Below are positions 1-7,871 of a stretch of DNA of 64,000 nucleotides, piece by piece (within the stretch, counting starts at the first letter, position 1; the number at the start of each line of letters is the position of its first letter). The DNA comes from Archangium sp. (GTDB taxonomy: Bacteria; Myxococcota; Myxococcia; Myxococcales; Myxococcaceae). The translations under genes were made by a program, and so were the position numbers. The notes beneath the pieces are model-generated. The model saw nothing but the letters and a program-made list of their open reading frames with translations, was not told the origin of the DNA and did no database searches. The stretch covers positions 124,001 to 188,000 of the forward strand of contig JAUXRX010000057.1 of assembly GCA_030681645.1 (NCBI GenBank), read 5' to 3'.

Positions 1-129
1 TGGGGCGCGCGGCAGCAGGGCTGCGAGCAGGCGCCGCACCGGTGCGGCGTGAGACGGGAGCGGACGCGCCGGTGGCGCCCGTAGCGCGGCGAGGCGGTGG
101 TGGCTGTCGAGAGGGAGGAGGAGGCATGG
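1..129. other. Edge region downstream of tadC, no certain gene
   Basis: Nothing here is firmly coding. On the minus strand an ATG at 127, two bases past the tadC stop, opens a Pro/Ala/Arg-rich frame that runs off the window edge. Its third codon positions are far less G/C-biased than in neighbouring genes, so it may be only the start of a disordered, proline-rich protein or no gene at all. Confidence 0.2.
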
Positions 130-1020
130 TTACCCTGCAGCGCCCCCGTACATGAAGGCGAACACGATGGGCCCGAACAGCACCATGAACACCGTGGGAA
201 AGATGCACGCGATGAGCGGGAAGAGCATCTTCACCGGCGCTTCGTTGGCGAGCTTCTCGGCGCGCTGGGTGCGCTCGATGCGCAGCTGCGTGGACTGAAT
301 GCGGAGCACCTTGCCGAGGCTGGTGCCCATCTTGTCGGCCTGGATGAGCGCGGTGACGAACTGGCTGAGCGCCGGGAGATCGACGCGGGCGATCATGCCC
401 TTGAGCGCCTCTTCACGCGTCTTGCCCATCTTCAGCTGCTTGAGCACCAGCGCCAGCTCTTCACGCAGGGGGCCCGTCTTGCCCTTCTCGACCACCTTGG
501 CGAGCGCGGCGGTGAAGTCGAGGCCGGCTTCGACCGAGAGCGTGAGCAGGTCGAGGTTGAAGGGCAGCGCGCGGCTGATCTGCAGGTGGCGCTTGCTGAC
601 CTGATCGTTGACCCAGATGAGCGGGTAGAAGAGGCCGATCAACGCGACCACCAGCGACCAGGCGAGGTTGAAGTCGATCACGTTCATCAGCATGAGCCCC
701 AGCAGCAGGCCCACCGCGAACCCGATCTCCTGGAGCGCCATGATGTCTTCGGGCTTGTACGTCTTGGGCTCGCCGGCCTTGATCAGGCTGCGGCGCATCT
801 TGTCTTCGTAGCCCGGCCACATGAAGCGGCGGTTGATGACGCCCAGCTTGCGCACCACCACCGAGCCGGCGCCGGCGACGCCACCGGCCGACTCTTCCTT
901 CACCTCGACCAGGAAGGGCGAGACGACGTTCGAGACGCCCAGGCCCGCCATGCCCGCCGCGCCGGCGAACAGCACCGCCGCGACTCCCATCAACACCGTG
1001 ACCCACAGTTCAGCAGGCAT
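130..1020 (-). CDS. tadC: TadC-like Flp pilus / type II secretion F-domain membrane protein
   Basis: A 296-residue inner-membrane platform protein of the Tad (Flp pilus) secretion machine. An N-terminal membrane segment (about residues 6-28) is followed by two more near 100-140. A T2SSF domain (about 150-280) carries the typical ALPFNLDLLTLSVEAGLDF stretch and the E-A-P-V-K-M-L-F-P turn before the last membrane helix. It is the third gene of a cpaB-tadB-tadC run, starting 9 bases after tadB. In the family TadB and TadC form the inner-membrane base that works with the ATPase TadA. No tadA is visible, so it probably lies left of the window. Confidence 0.9.
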   Translation of the reverse strand: MPAELWVTVLMGVAAVLFAGAAGMAGLGVSNVVSPFLVEVKEESAGGVAGAGSVVVRKLGVINRRFMWPGYEDKMRRSLIKAGEPKTYKPEDIMALQEIGFAVGLLLGLMLMNVIDFNLAWSLVVALIGLFYPLIWVNDQVSKRHLQISRALPFNLDLLTLSVEAGLDFTAALAKVVEKGKTGPLREELALVLKQLKMGKTREEALKGMIARVDLPALSQFVTALIQADKMGTSLGKVLRIQSTQLRIERTQRAEKLANEAPVKMLFPLIACIFPTVFMVLFGPIVFAFMYGGAAG

Positions 1021-1029
1021 CGTCGCTCC

Positions 1030-1875
1030 TCAGATGTCGATGTTCGTGATGCGACGGATGATGAGCACGCCCATGATCTCCATGAGCATGATCGTGAAGA
1101 CGAGCACGTAGCCGAAGATGTGATCGAGCATCGGCTGCATCAGGTCGGGGCGCATGTAGTTGAGCACCACGCCGAGGATGAGCGGCATCGCCGACACCAC
1201 CCAGCCCTGCAGCTTGCCCTGCGCGGTGAGCGCGTCGATCTTGCCCTCGAGGCGGAACCGCTCGCGGATGGTGGTCGACAGCGTCTCGTACATCTCGGCC
1301 ATGTTGCCGCCGAGCTGCCGGCTGATGTTGGTGGCGGTCGACACCAGCTCGAGGTCGTCGCTGCCCACGCGCTTGCTCATGTTGTTGAGCGCCTCTTCCA
1401 CCGGCACGCCCAGCTTGGCTTCCTTCACGAAGAGGCCGAACTCCTGCTGCAGCGGCGGCATGGAGTCCTTCGAGATCTGCTCGATGGCCTGCTGGAAGGT
1501 GAGGCCGGCCTTGAAGGCGTTGGCCATGGCCTGCAGCGCGTCGACGAGCTGGGTGTTGAACTTCTTGATGCGCTTCACCCGGTAGTGCTTGACCATCATC
1601 ATCGGCAGGAAGAACCCGAAGATGAAGGCGCCGATCGCCACCAGCGGGTTGATCACCAGGTAGCTGAAGCCACCGAGCACGATCATCGAGGCGATGTTGA
1701 GCACCAGCATCTGCCGGGGGTCGATGAACAGGAACATGTCGCTCAAGTCGTTCATCGACTTGACGATGTAGCGCTCCTGGTAGGTCTCGTAGGCCTTCCC
1801 CAGCACGCCCATGACGACGAGCGTGAGGAAGAACGTCCCTCCGCCCAACAGCAGACTGGCGATGGCTGCGAACAT
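1030..1875 (-). CDS. tadB: TadB-like Flp pilus assembly membrane protein
   Basis: A 281-residue T2SSF-domain protein. Hydrophobic segments lie near residues 5-25, 60-100 and 230-275. The cytoplasmic T2SSF core (about 115-235) contains QLVDALQAMANAFKAGLTF, the usual TadB/TadC signature. It starts 8 bases after the cpaB stop, so translation is probably coupled. It likely forms the inner-membrane base of the Tad pilus with the following TadC. TadB rather than TadC is chosen from gene order and the longer N-terminal membrane part. Assignment to the Tad system is firm. Confidence 0.9.
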   Translation of the reverse strand: MFAAIASLLLGGGTFFLTLVVMGVLGKAYETYQERYIVKSMNDLSDMFLFIDPRQMLVLNIASMIVLGGFSYLVINPLVAIGAFIFGFFLPMMMVKHYRVKRIKKFNTQLVDALQAMANAFKAGLTFQQAIEQISKDSMPPLQQEFGLFVKEAKLGVPVEEALNNMSKRVGSDDLELVSTATNISRQLGGNMAEMYETLSTTIRERFRLEGKIDALTAQGKLQGWVVSAMPLILGVVLNYMRPDLMQPMLDHIFGYVLVFTIMLMEIMGVLIIRRITNIDI

Positions 1876-1883
1876 GGTGGCCC

Positions 1884-2708
1884 TTATTCCGCGTGCGCGT
1901 CGCCGCCGCGGGCATCGCTGGCAGCGGCCCCGCGAATGACCTGGATGGTGTTGAAGCGCTTCTGCTGCAGCACCTTGGTGCGCTCACCGGACAGCAGCGT
2001 GCTGATGGTGGCGCGGCCGCGCTCCTCGAGCACGTCGATGTCTTCTTCGTTGCGCAGCGAGAGCGTCAGGTTGCCGAGCTCCTGGCTGAGCACGAGGATC
2101 TCGGCCTCTTCCGGAATGACGAGCAGCGACACGTGGCCGTACGCGCGCTCGTTCTCGGGGATGAGGTTGATGTTGGTGGTGCCGGTGATCTTGCCGGTGG
2201 CGAGGATGATCACGTTCTGCAGCAGCGTGACGGCGACCTGCTCGTTGGTCGCGGGGTCCTTGAAGGTGCCGATGATGTCGACGTGGTCGTTGGGGCGCAC
2301 CCAGCCGCCGACGGCGGTGGTGGACTTCGCCTCGATGGTGATGGCGCGGGCCTTCTTCTGCACCTTGGTGGACAGGCGCTCGGCCGCCTTGGTGGTCTCG
2401 AACTGGCTCCACAGGAGCGGGTCGCCGGCCTGCAGCGCCACCAGCACCTTCTGGTTGACGATGTAGCTGGCGCTGTCGGGCTTGACGACCGACGAGGTCA
2501 CGAACTGCTCGGGGATCGAGCGCTGGCTGATCATCTCCATCGTCACCACCGTGCCTTCGGAGATGTCGACGGCAGAGACCACCACCGGGACGAGGTTCCA
2601 TCCCTTTCGCACGTCATTTTTCTGCTTCTGGATGGCGCTGAACGACACACCGAAGCCGATGACGAAGAGAACGATGGCAACGATGAGTGGGGCTTTTCCC
2701 TTGAGCAT
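1884..2708 (-). CDS. cpaB: CpaB/RcpC-like Flp pilus assembly protein
   Basis: A 274-residue periplasmic protein anchored by one N-terminal segment (APLIVAIVLFVIGFGVSFSA). A SAF-type domain (about residues 45-110: VVVSAVDISEGTVVTMEMI) leads into an RcpC domain (about 115-230) with KAITIE-like and VGGWVRPNDHVDIIGTF stretches. CpaB proteins work beside the outer-membrane secretin of the Tad system. The ATG at 2708 has a GGGAGA box about nine bases upstream. No secretin (cpaC) follows, which differs from the classic cpaBC order; tadB is next instead. A mildly low-GC gap of about 128 bases separates it from the prepilin-like gene upstream. Confidence 0.88.
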   Translation of the reverse strand: MLKGKAPLIVAIVLFVIGFGVSFSAIQKQKNDVRKGWNLVPVVVSAVDISEGTVVTMEMISQRSIPEQFVTSSVVKPDSASYIVNQKVLVALQAGDPLLWSQFETTKAAERLSTKVQKKARAITIEAKSTTAVGGWVRPNDHVDIIGTFKDPATNEQVAVTLLQNVIILATGKITGTTNINLIPENERAYGHVSLLVIPEEAEILVLSQELGNLTLSLRNEEDIDVLEERGRATISTLLSGERTKVLQQKRFNTIQVIRGAAASDARGGDAHAE

Positions 2709-2836
2709 GCGTACAGGTCTCCCGAATGCGACAAACTGCCGTGCGCGACCAAAAAAGCGCGAAAAGTCAGGTGGATGCTACCAGAGGCGAAGACACCTCT
2801 GTCAAAGGTCTGTTGCGGGCCTCGTTTCCCACCAGC

Positions 2837-3070
2837 TCAGGGGAAAGGGAGGCTCAAGGAGTACAAGTAGGTGTCGTAGTGAACCTGGTACGCGTACAGG
2901 AACATCTCGATCAAGCTCATCGGCGGACGGCTGCTCGAAGTTGACACCCTCGGCCCCGGGATGATCCGAACGGTGGAGCTGAGCACGAGCGCGACGATCA
3001 CCAACCAGTTGATCATCGAGTACTCGAGCATCGCCTGGCCGCGGCTGCGCTGTCTGACCTTCCGGGACAT
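2837..3070 (-). CDS. Small prepilin-like (TadE/Flp-type signal) protein
   Basis: A predicted protein of 77 residues. A short basic leader (MSRKVRQRSRG) is followed by QAMLEYSMINWLVIVALVL: a glycine, then a glutamate at position +5 of the mature part, then a hydrophobic helix. This is the class III (Flp/TadE) prepilin cleavage pattern. A polar middle and an aromatic tail (YQVHYDTYLYSLSLPFP) follow. It lies directly upstream of cpaB on the same strand, so a role as minor pilin or pseudopilin of the Tad system is likely. The frame extends upstream to 3127, but the inner ATG at 3070 gives a proper prepilin leader. No strong ribosome binding site is visible. The exact family is not recognised. Confidence 0.6.
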   Translation of the reverse strand: MSRKVRQRSRGQAMLEYSMINWLVIVALVLSSTVRIIPGPRVSTSSSRPPMSLIEMFLYAYQVHYDTYLYSLSLPFP

Positions 3071-3136
3071 GGAACCGAGTGTTGCACGAACGCCCTCGCG
3101 GCTGCAGCCCGGCGGGGGTGCTGTCACGCGAACGGC

Positions 3137-4756
3137 TCAGTAGGCCTGCGTGGGCGCTGCCTCGGCGGGCTTGGACGAGTCTTCGTCGAAGGCGCGCTGC
3201 TCACGGCTGGGCGCAGGGCTCTTGGGCGAGGGCTTGGGCGCGCGCTGCGCGTTCTTGCGGCGATCCGACACGGCCCTGGCCGCGGCCGAGGTGGGGAACT
3301 CGCGGAGCACCTGCTCGCAGAACGGCGCGGCGGTGTCAGCCTCGCCGAGGAACTCGTAGGCGTCGCAGATGCGCTTGAGGGCCTCGAGGCGCTCGTAGCC
3401 GGTGGCGCCGTTCTCGAGCACCTGGGCGAGGAGGCGGATCTCCGAGACCCGATCACCGCGGCTCGAGGCGACGCGCGCCGACTCGAGCGACTGGGTGCGC
3501 GCCGCGTCGCGGGTGCGCTGGGCGAACTTCGCGTCACTGTTGGCCGCCAGGCTGTCGGTCTTCTCCAGCACCTGGCTGTCATCGCTCTCGGCGCCCAGGG
3601 ACGTGCGGCCCTCGTTGCGGAGCTGCGGCATCTGCAGGCTGCCCTTCGACAGCTTCTTCGAGGGAGCCGACGGCGCGTAGGACGAGCTCGACGTCGAGGG
3701 CGGGGGTGAAGGCGCGGGGGCGACCGCGACCGGGGCGGAAGGCTGCGCCCACTGCTCACCGGCGGCGCTCTGCTTCGCCTCCTCTTCCTTCTTCTCGGCC
3801 TTCTGCTTCTCGGCGACCTTCATCGGCGCAGGCTTCGTCGCGGGGGTCTCGGTGTCGACGCCCCCGTAGGTGCCGCCGGCCTGAGCGCCACTGCCGCCAG
3901 GAGAGAGGCCGTAGCCGACCTTGTCCTGGGCGGGCTCCTTCGCGGGGGGAGGCGGCGGCGGAGGAGCAGAGTCCTTGGCGAGGCCAGCACCGCGCAGGCC
4001 GACGTCGGAGAAGTTGTCGGTGCGCGCGACCTGCTCGTCGTTGCCGGCCGGAATCGGGGGGCTCTTGGTCTGCGCGCGCCGGGTGGCGGACTGCGGAGGG
4101 ACGGCCTTGGGCTCGGGGGCCCACACGTCACCGCGCTTGCCGCCGGACTCGTTGAGATCGTCGAGCGCCGCCTTCTTGCCTTCCTTGCCCTTGAGCTTGT
4201 TCGCCCGCTCCTCTTCCTGCGCGGGAGCGTCGGGGGCGGCGGCCGCGACGATGGGCGCGGGGGCCACGGTGGTCACGTCCTGCTGCTGCACGAGGCCATC
4301 GGCCGGAGGGGTCGCCACCGCGACGGGATCCAGCTTCGCGGGCTTCTCAGCCTGCTCCTTCGAGCGTTCGGCGAGCTTCTGATCGGCGATGGCAGAGGCG
4401 GGGGTGGTGTCGAACTCCTGGTTGGCGCGGAAGGCGATCACGCCGACGGTGACGAGGGCCATCACCGAGGCGAGCGGCGCGAGGAAGCGCTTCCACAGCG
4501 AGGGCGCGGTCTTCGTGCTGCTGCGCTTGGCGGCCTGCTCGGCGTACGCCAGCAGCGATTCGAGGCCTGTGTCGGGAGCGGGCTCCAGGGGGAGGCGGGC
4601 CATGGTGGCGCGCACTCCGCGGATCTCGGAGAGCGACTGCGCGCACCGGTTGCAGCCACGCACGTGAGCGTCGACCGCGTCGGCCTCGTGCTGTGGAAGT
4701 TCGCCGTAAGCGAACTCGAGGAGCTTGTCCTCGTACTGGTGCGCCGCGCTCTTCAT
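3137..4756 (-). CDS. Zinc-finger anti-sigma factor with long C-terminal region
   Basis: A 539-residue membrane protein. The N-terminal zf-HC2/ZAS domain (about residues 1-50) has the H-x3-C-x2-C motif (HVRGCNRC), which usually binds the cognate ECF sigma factor and zinc. A membrane helix (FLAPLASVMALVTVGVIAF) lies near 90-110. Next comes a roughly 280-residue low-complexity Pro/Ala/Lys region. The C-terminal 110 residues are helical and TPR-like (RLLAQVLENGATGYERLEAL) before a disordered tail. It starts 4 bases after the sigma gene, so the pair is one operon and this is the likely sensor/inhibitor. The long outer part is unusual for an anti-sigma factor and may be the signal-receiving module. 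Confidence 0.85.
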   Translation of the reverse strand: MKSAAHQYEDKLLEFAYGELPQHEADAVDAHVRGCNRCAQSLSEIRGVRATMARLPLEPAPDTGLESLLAYAEQAAKRSSTKTAPSLWKRFLAPLASVMALVTVGVIAFRANQEFDTTPASAIADQKLAERSKEQAEKPAKLDPVAVATPPADGLVQQQDVTTVAPAPIVAAAAPDAPAQEEERANKLKGKEGKKAALDDLNESGGKRGDVWAPEPKAVPPQSATRRAQTKSPPIPAGNDEQVARTDNFSDVGLRGAGLAKDSAPPPPPPPAKEPAQDKVGYGLSPGGSGAQAGGTYGGVDTETPATKPAPMKVAEKQKAEKKEEEAKQSAAGEQWAQPSAPVAVAPAPSPPPSTSSSSYAPSAPSKKLSKGSLQMPQLRNEGRTSLGAESDDSQVLEKTDSLAANSDAKFAQRTRDAARTQSLESARVASSRGDRVSEIRLLAQVLENGATGYERLEALKRICDAYEFLGEADTAAPFCEQVLREFPTSAAARAVSDRRKNAQRAPKPSPKSPAPSREQRAFDEDSSKPAEAAPTQAY

Positions 4757-4760
4757 GACT

Positions 4761-5390
4761 TCAGGCCACTGTCCTTCCTTCTGCGTCCATCGTTTCCCCG
4801 TCCACGCCCAGCTCGCCGAGCCGCTTGCGCAGCCCCTCGAGCGCGTACCGCATTCGACTCTTCACCGTGTTCTCGTTAACGCCGGTGACCTCTGCGATCT
4901 CCTTGAAGCCGATGCCCTGGTACTCGCGCAGCAGGAAGACCTCTCGCTGCTCTTGCGGAAGGCTCTCGAGCGCCTTCTCGATCATCGGGCGGATTCGCAC
5001 GTTGTGCGCCGCACGGTCTGGAGTCTGGGCCCCCTCGTCTGCCACCAGGTCGCCCATCGAGCGTCCGTCGGACTCGTCGTGCGACGCGGGTGCGTCGAGC
5101 GAATCGGCCTTCCGGAAGCTCTCTTTCCGCGCGCTGTCCACGCAGAGGTTCCTCGCGATCGTATAGACCCAGGTGGTGAACCGGGCCTTGGGTTGCCACT
5201 CGCTGCTGTTCCTCACCACCTTGAGCCATGTCTCCTGAAGCACGTCCTCGGCCCTCTGCCGGTGCCCTGTGTACCGGAGGATGAAGTTGTAGACCGGCCC
5301 CCGGTGGCGCTGGACGAGCGTAGAAAACGCTCTAGCGTCACCGGACTTGAAAGCGAGCATGAGTTGCTCGTCCGAAGTCGCAGGTCCCAA
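4761..5390 (-). CDS. ECF RNA polymerase sigma factor (RpoE-like)
   Basis: A 209-residue ECF sigma factor. Sigma region 2 (about 10-80) includes DVLQETWLKVVRNSSEW and FTTWVYTIARNLCVD. Region 4 (about 140-195) has the helix-turn-helix LPQEQREVFLLREYQGIGF. The start chosen is a TTG at 5390: it has a GAGGA box at proper spacing and keeps the usual SDEQLMLAFKSGDARAF opening, whereas the first ATG would cut into the domain. The zinc-finger anti-sigma gene follows at once. The sigma factor probably directs its own operon, but no autoregulatory promoter could be proven by eye. Confidence 0.92.
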   Translation of the reverse strand: MGPATSDEQLMLAFKSGDARAFSTLVQRHRGPVYNFILRYTGHRQRAEDVLQETWLKVVRNSSEWQPKARFTTWVYTIARNLCVDSARKESFRKADSLDAPASHDESDGRSMGDLVADEGAQTPDRAAHNVRIRPMIEKALESLPQEQREVFLLREYQGIGFKEIAEVTGVNENTVKSRMRYALEGLRKRLGELGVDGETMDAEGRTVA

Positions 5391-5441
5391 CCGTGTCCTC
5401 GTTCTGTCGTACCCATTGAACGAATGGGGGGCGGCAGTGAT

Positions 5442-5852
5442 CTACCCCCGACGATTTCGCCGGTAAGCCGTGAGAATGACAGGCAAAGCGATGCCTGTCA
5501 CCACGATCGCCTGCGCCAGAAGCACAGGGGGCAGTGGCCGCTGAAGGTGAATGAACAGGCTGCGGCCCAGCCCCAGTCCCAGCAGTACGCCGGTGGCGGT
5601 GCGCCAGGCATTGGAAAAGCGGTGGGGTTGGAAGCGGCCGAGGGCCCAGTCGATGGTGGCGGGCAGCACCAGCGCGACGCCCACCGGAAGATCGAGCGGG
5701 TGCTCGAGAGGGAAATGCAGGGCGAGCTGGGCGGCGATCGCGGCGAACATCACGGGGTACGTGCCGAGGCACCGCGCGCAGAGATGAACGGAGCCGACGC
5801 GGTAGCAGCGATCGAGCTCATCGGGAGGGTGGTGGCTGAGCCAGAAGGTCAC
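5442..5852 (-). CDS. DUF2085 family membrane protein
   Basis: A predicted membrane protein of 136 residues with the DUF2085 signature: a C-Y-R-V-G-S-V-H-L-C-A-R-C-L-G-T-Y run near residues 16-33, holding three cysteines and a histidine that could bind metal. Three or four hydrophobic segments follow. The GTG start at 5852 overlaps the stop of the upstream ATPase gene by four bases (GTGA), so it is translationally coupled to the peptide-transporter operon. The biochemical role of DUF2085 is not known to me. Confidence 0.75.
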   Translation of the reverse strand: MTFWLSHHPPDELDRCYRVGSVHLCARCLGTYPVMFAAIAAQLALHFPLEHPLDLPVGVALVLPATIDWALGRFQPHRFSNAWRTATGVLLGLGLGRSLFIHLQRPLPPVLLAQAIVVTGIALPVILTAYRRNRRG

Positions 5853-6757
5853 GGGTCACCCCGCGCGGAGTCGAGGGGGCCAAACACGAAGCACGCGGAG
5901 CTGTGCTGAAGGCCGGTGAGCTTCGGGTCTTCGGCGCGGCAGCGCTCGACGGCGTGAGGGCAGCGAGGGTGAAACGCGCAACCAGCAGGGAGCGCCTGCG
6001 GCGAAGCGGGTTCTCCAGCCGCCTCGACGATCTGCCTGCGGCTCTCCACCAGCAGGCGCGTGTACGGATGAAGAGGCTGCTCGAGCACCTCGGCCACGGT
6101 GCCGCCCTCGACGATGCGCCCGGCGTACATCACGGCGACGCGGGTGCAGAGGTGGGCGACGACGTCGAGGTCGTGGGTGATGACGAGCAGGGTGAGGCTG
6201 CGCTGCCGGGTGATGGCGGAGAGGAGGTTGAGCACCTGGGCCTGCACGCTGACGTCGAGGGCCGACACGGGTTCATCGAGCAGCAACAGCTCGGGCTCGA
6301 GGGCGAGGGCGCGCGCGAGGTTCACCCGCTGGCGCTGGCCCACGGAGAGTTCGTGAGGGAGCCGGGAAAGAAGTTCGGCGCTGAGCTGCACCTGGGCGAG
6401 CAGCGCCGAGAGCGTGGCGTCATCGAAGGGCCGCCCATGGATCTGAAAGGGTTCCGAGAGCACCGCGCGAATGCGCATCTTCGGGTCGAGGGCGGCGCCG
6501 ACATCCTGGAACACGGGCTGAAAGCGGCGGCGCAGGGCGGGCCTGGCGCCGTGCATGGGCTGGCCATCGAAGCGAACGCTGCCGCCGGCGAGTGGTTCGA
6601 GGCCGAGCAGGGCGCGAGCGAGTGACGACTTGCCGCTGCCGGACTCACCGATGAGGCCGACGCGTTCGCCGCGAGCGACGCCCAACGAGACTCCCCGCAC
6701 CGCCTCGAGGAGGCGGTAGCGCACGCGTACATCGCTCGCCTCCAGCAGGTCGCTCAA
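5849..6757 (-). CDS. Peptide/dipeptide-type ABC transporter ATP-binding protein (OppF/DppF-like)
   Basis: A 302-residue ATPase of the oligopeptide/nickel importer family. It has Walker A GESGSGKSS (about 37-45), a variant signature LSVGQRQRVNLARAL, Walker B LLLLDEPVSALD, and the switch histidine in VITHDLDVV. The C-terminal oligopeptide-binding extension (PAGCAFHPRCPHAVERC) carries the spaced cysteines typical of OppD/OppF. It is the second ATPase of the operon, paired with the gene at 6951-7871. Its last residues (PLDSARGDP) are encoded by a copy of a dispersed repeat, so the native C-terminus may have been replaced. Confidence 0.92.
   Translation of the reverse strand: MSDLLEASDVRVRYRLLEAVRGVSLGVARGERVGLIGESGSGKSSLARALLGLEPLAGGSVRFDGQPMHGARPALRRRFQPVFQDVGAALDPKMRIRAVLSEPFQIHGRPFDDATLSALLAQVQLSAELLSRLPHELSVGQRQRVNLARALALEPELLLLDEPVSALDVSVQAQVLNLLSAITRQRSLTLLVITHDLDVVAHLCTRVAVMYAGRIVEGGTVAEVLEQPLHPYTRLLVESRRQIVEAAGEPASPQALPAGCAFHPRCPHAVERCRAEDPKLTGLQHSSACFVFGPLDSARGDP
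5855..5878 (+). repeat. Dispersed repeat family 2, copy at the 3' end of the OppF-like gene
   Basis: The plus-strand sequence GTCACCCCGCGCGGAGTCGA plus GGGG matches the repeat at 30976-31000 at 21 of 24 positions. It overlaps the last codons of the ATPase gene and supplies its C-terminal residues. Confidence 0.55.
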
Positions 6758-6841
6758 GCAGGTTGGCCCTCGCGCCAGCTTCTACCCGAAGCCGAGGGCG
6801 TGCTCCGTTTCCCGAGGCCGCCACCGCGACCCGTGAACGAA

Positions 6842-6940
6842 CCCGATCGCGATCCCGATCCCGTAAGCCGACCCCGACCCCGACCCCGAAACCGACCCCG
6901 AAACCGACCCCGAAACCGACCCCGAATCCGAATCCGAAAC
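6842..6940. repeat. Simple satellite (CCGACC CCGAAA units) inside the ABC operon
   Basis: Between the two ATPase genes lies a 193-base gap filled mostly by short tandem repeats. First there is a GATCCC-type run (6842-6863), then units of CCGACCCCG and ACCCCGAAACCG (6868-6940) repeated several times with little variation. It encodes nothing convincing in either direction. The regular 6/12-bp period suggests replication slippage. Being inside a co-directional operon, it could affect transcription or mRNA stability of the downstream ATPase gene, and its length may vary among strains. Confidence 0.8.
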
Positions 6941-6950
6941 GAGGGCAACC

Positions 6951-7871
6951 TCACGCCCCCTCCCCGTGAGCCAGATAACAAGCAACATCCTCAACCCACT
7001 CCGGCCGCTCGACCCTGCACCGCGCCACCACCCGAGCGCACCGCGGATGAAACCGGCACCCCGCAATCACCTCCCGAGCCAACGGAACCGCCCCCGCAAG
7101 CGTCGGCAACGGCACACCCACCTTCGCCCCCGCGGGGTTCGAAGCCAGCAACGCCACCGTGTACGGGTGCCGTGGACTCTCCAGCACCCCCGCGGTCGGC
7201 CCGTGCTCGACGACGCGCCCCGCATACATCACGGTCACCTCGTCGCTCGCCCCGCGCACCGCGTGAAGATCGTGCGTGATCAACCACACCGCCAGCGCCC
7301 GATCGGCAGCGAGCCTGCGCAGCAGGGTGAGGATCACCCCTCTCATCGACGCATCGAGCGCAGTGGTCGGCTCATCGGCGATCAACACCTGCGGCGACGC
7401 CGCGAGCGCACACGCGATCGACACGCGCTGGCGCTGCCCGCCCGAGAGCTGATGCGGGAACATCTTCAGCCGCTCTTCCCCCGAGGGAATCCCCACCTCG
7501 GCCAGCAAGGCCAGCGCCGCGGCCCGCAGATCACCCCTCGCCCCGTGCACCGAGAGCGTCTCCACCAGGTGCGCCCCCACCGACAGCACGGGGTTGAGCG
7601 CGCTGAGCGGCTCCTGCAGCACCATGGCGAAGCCCGCGCGGCGAAGCGCAGCGGGCGCGGTGAGCAACTCCACCCCACCCCTCATCGCGCTGCCGCGCAC
7701 GGCCGCCCCTTCAGGCAGCAGGCCCAGCACCGCCAGCGCCGAGAGCGTCTTGCCGCTGCCCGATTCCCCCACGACGGCGTGCACCCTGCCCGCTTCGAGC
7801 TGGATCGAGAAGTCGTCGACCAGCGCGTGCCCCTCGAGCACGACCCCCAGTCCTTTGACCGACAAACTCAC
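6951..7871 (-). CDS. Peptide/dipeptide-type ABC transporter ATP-binding protein (OppD/DppD-like)
   Basis: A 306-residue ATPase. It has Walker A GESGSGKTL near residue 33, Q-loop VLQEPLSALNP, signature QLSGGQRQRVSIACAL, Walker B VLIADEPTTALD, and LITHDLHAV. The C-terminal extension GCRFHPRCARVVARC is typical of OppD/DppD subunits. The GTG start at 7871 overlaps the upstream stop as GTGA, and a longer upstream frame lacks family similarity. It pairs with the OppF-like ATPase and the two permeases at 10111-12019. It is separated from those permeases by two MshEN protein genes, which is unusual. Confidence 0.92.
   Translation of the reverse strand: MSLSVKGLGVVLEGHALVDDFSIQLEAGRVHAVVGESGSGKTLSALAVLGLLPEGAAVRGSAMRGGVELLTAPAALRRAGFAMVLQEPLSALNPVLSVGAHLVETLSVHGARGDLRAAALALLAEVGIPSGEERLKMFPHQLSGGQRQRVSIACALAASPQVLIADEPTTALDASMRGVILTLLRRLAADRALAVWLITHDLHAVRGASDEVTVMYAGRVVEHGPTAGVLESPRHPYTVALLASNPAGAKVGVPLPTLAGAVPLAREVIAGCRFHPRCARVVARCRVERPEWVEDVACYLAHGEGA

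Noticed and set aside
97..2466. A 789-codon open frame on the plus strand antisense to the Tad genes
   Set aside because: It is His/Glu/Arg-rich, has no family motif and mirrors the high-GC coding of tadC, tadB and cpaB on the other strand; a shadow frame.
2745..2763. GCGCGACCAAAAAAGCGCG as a terminator between the pilin-like gene and cpaB
   Set aside because: The stem is only 4-5 bp with an A-rich loop and no U-run follows on the minus strand, so it does not look like a terminator.
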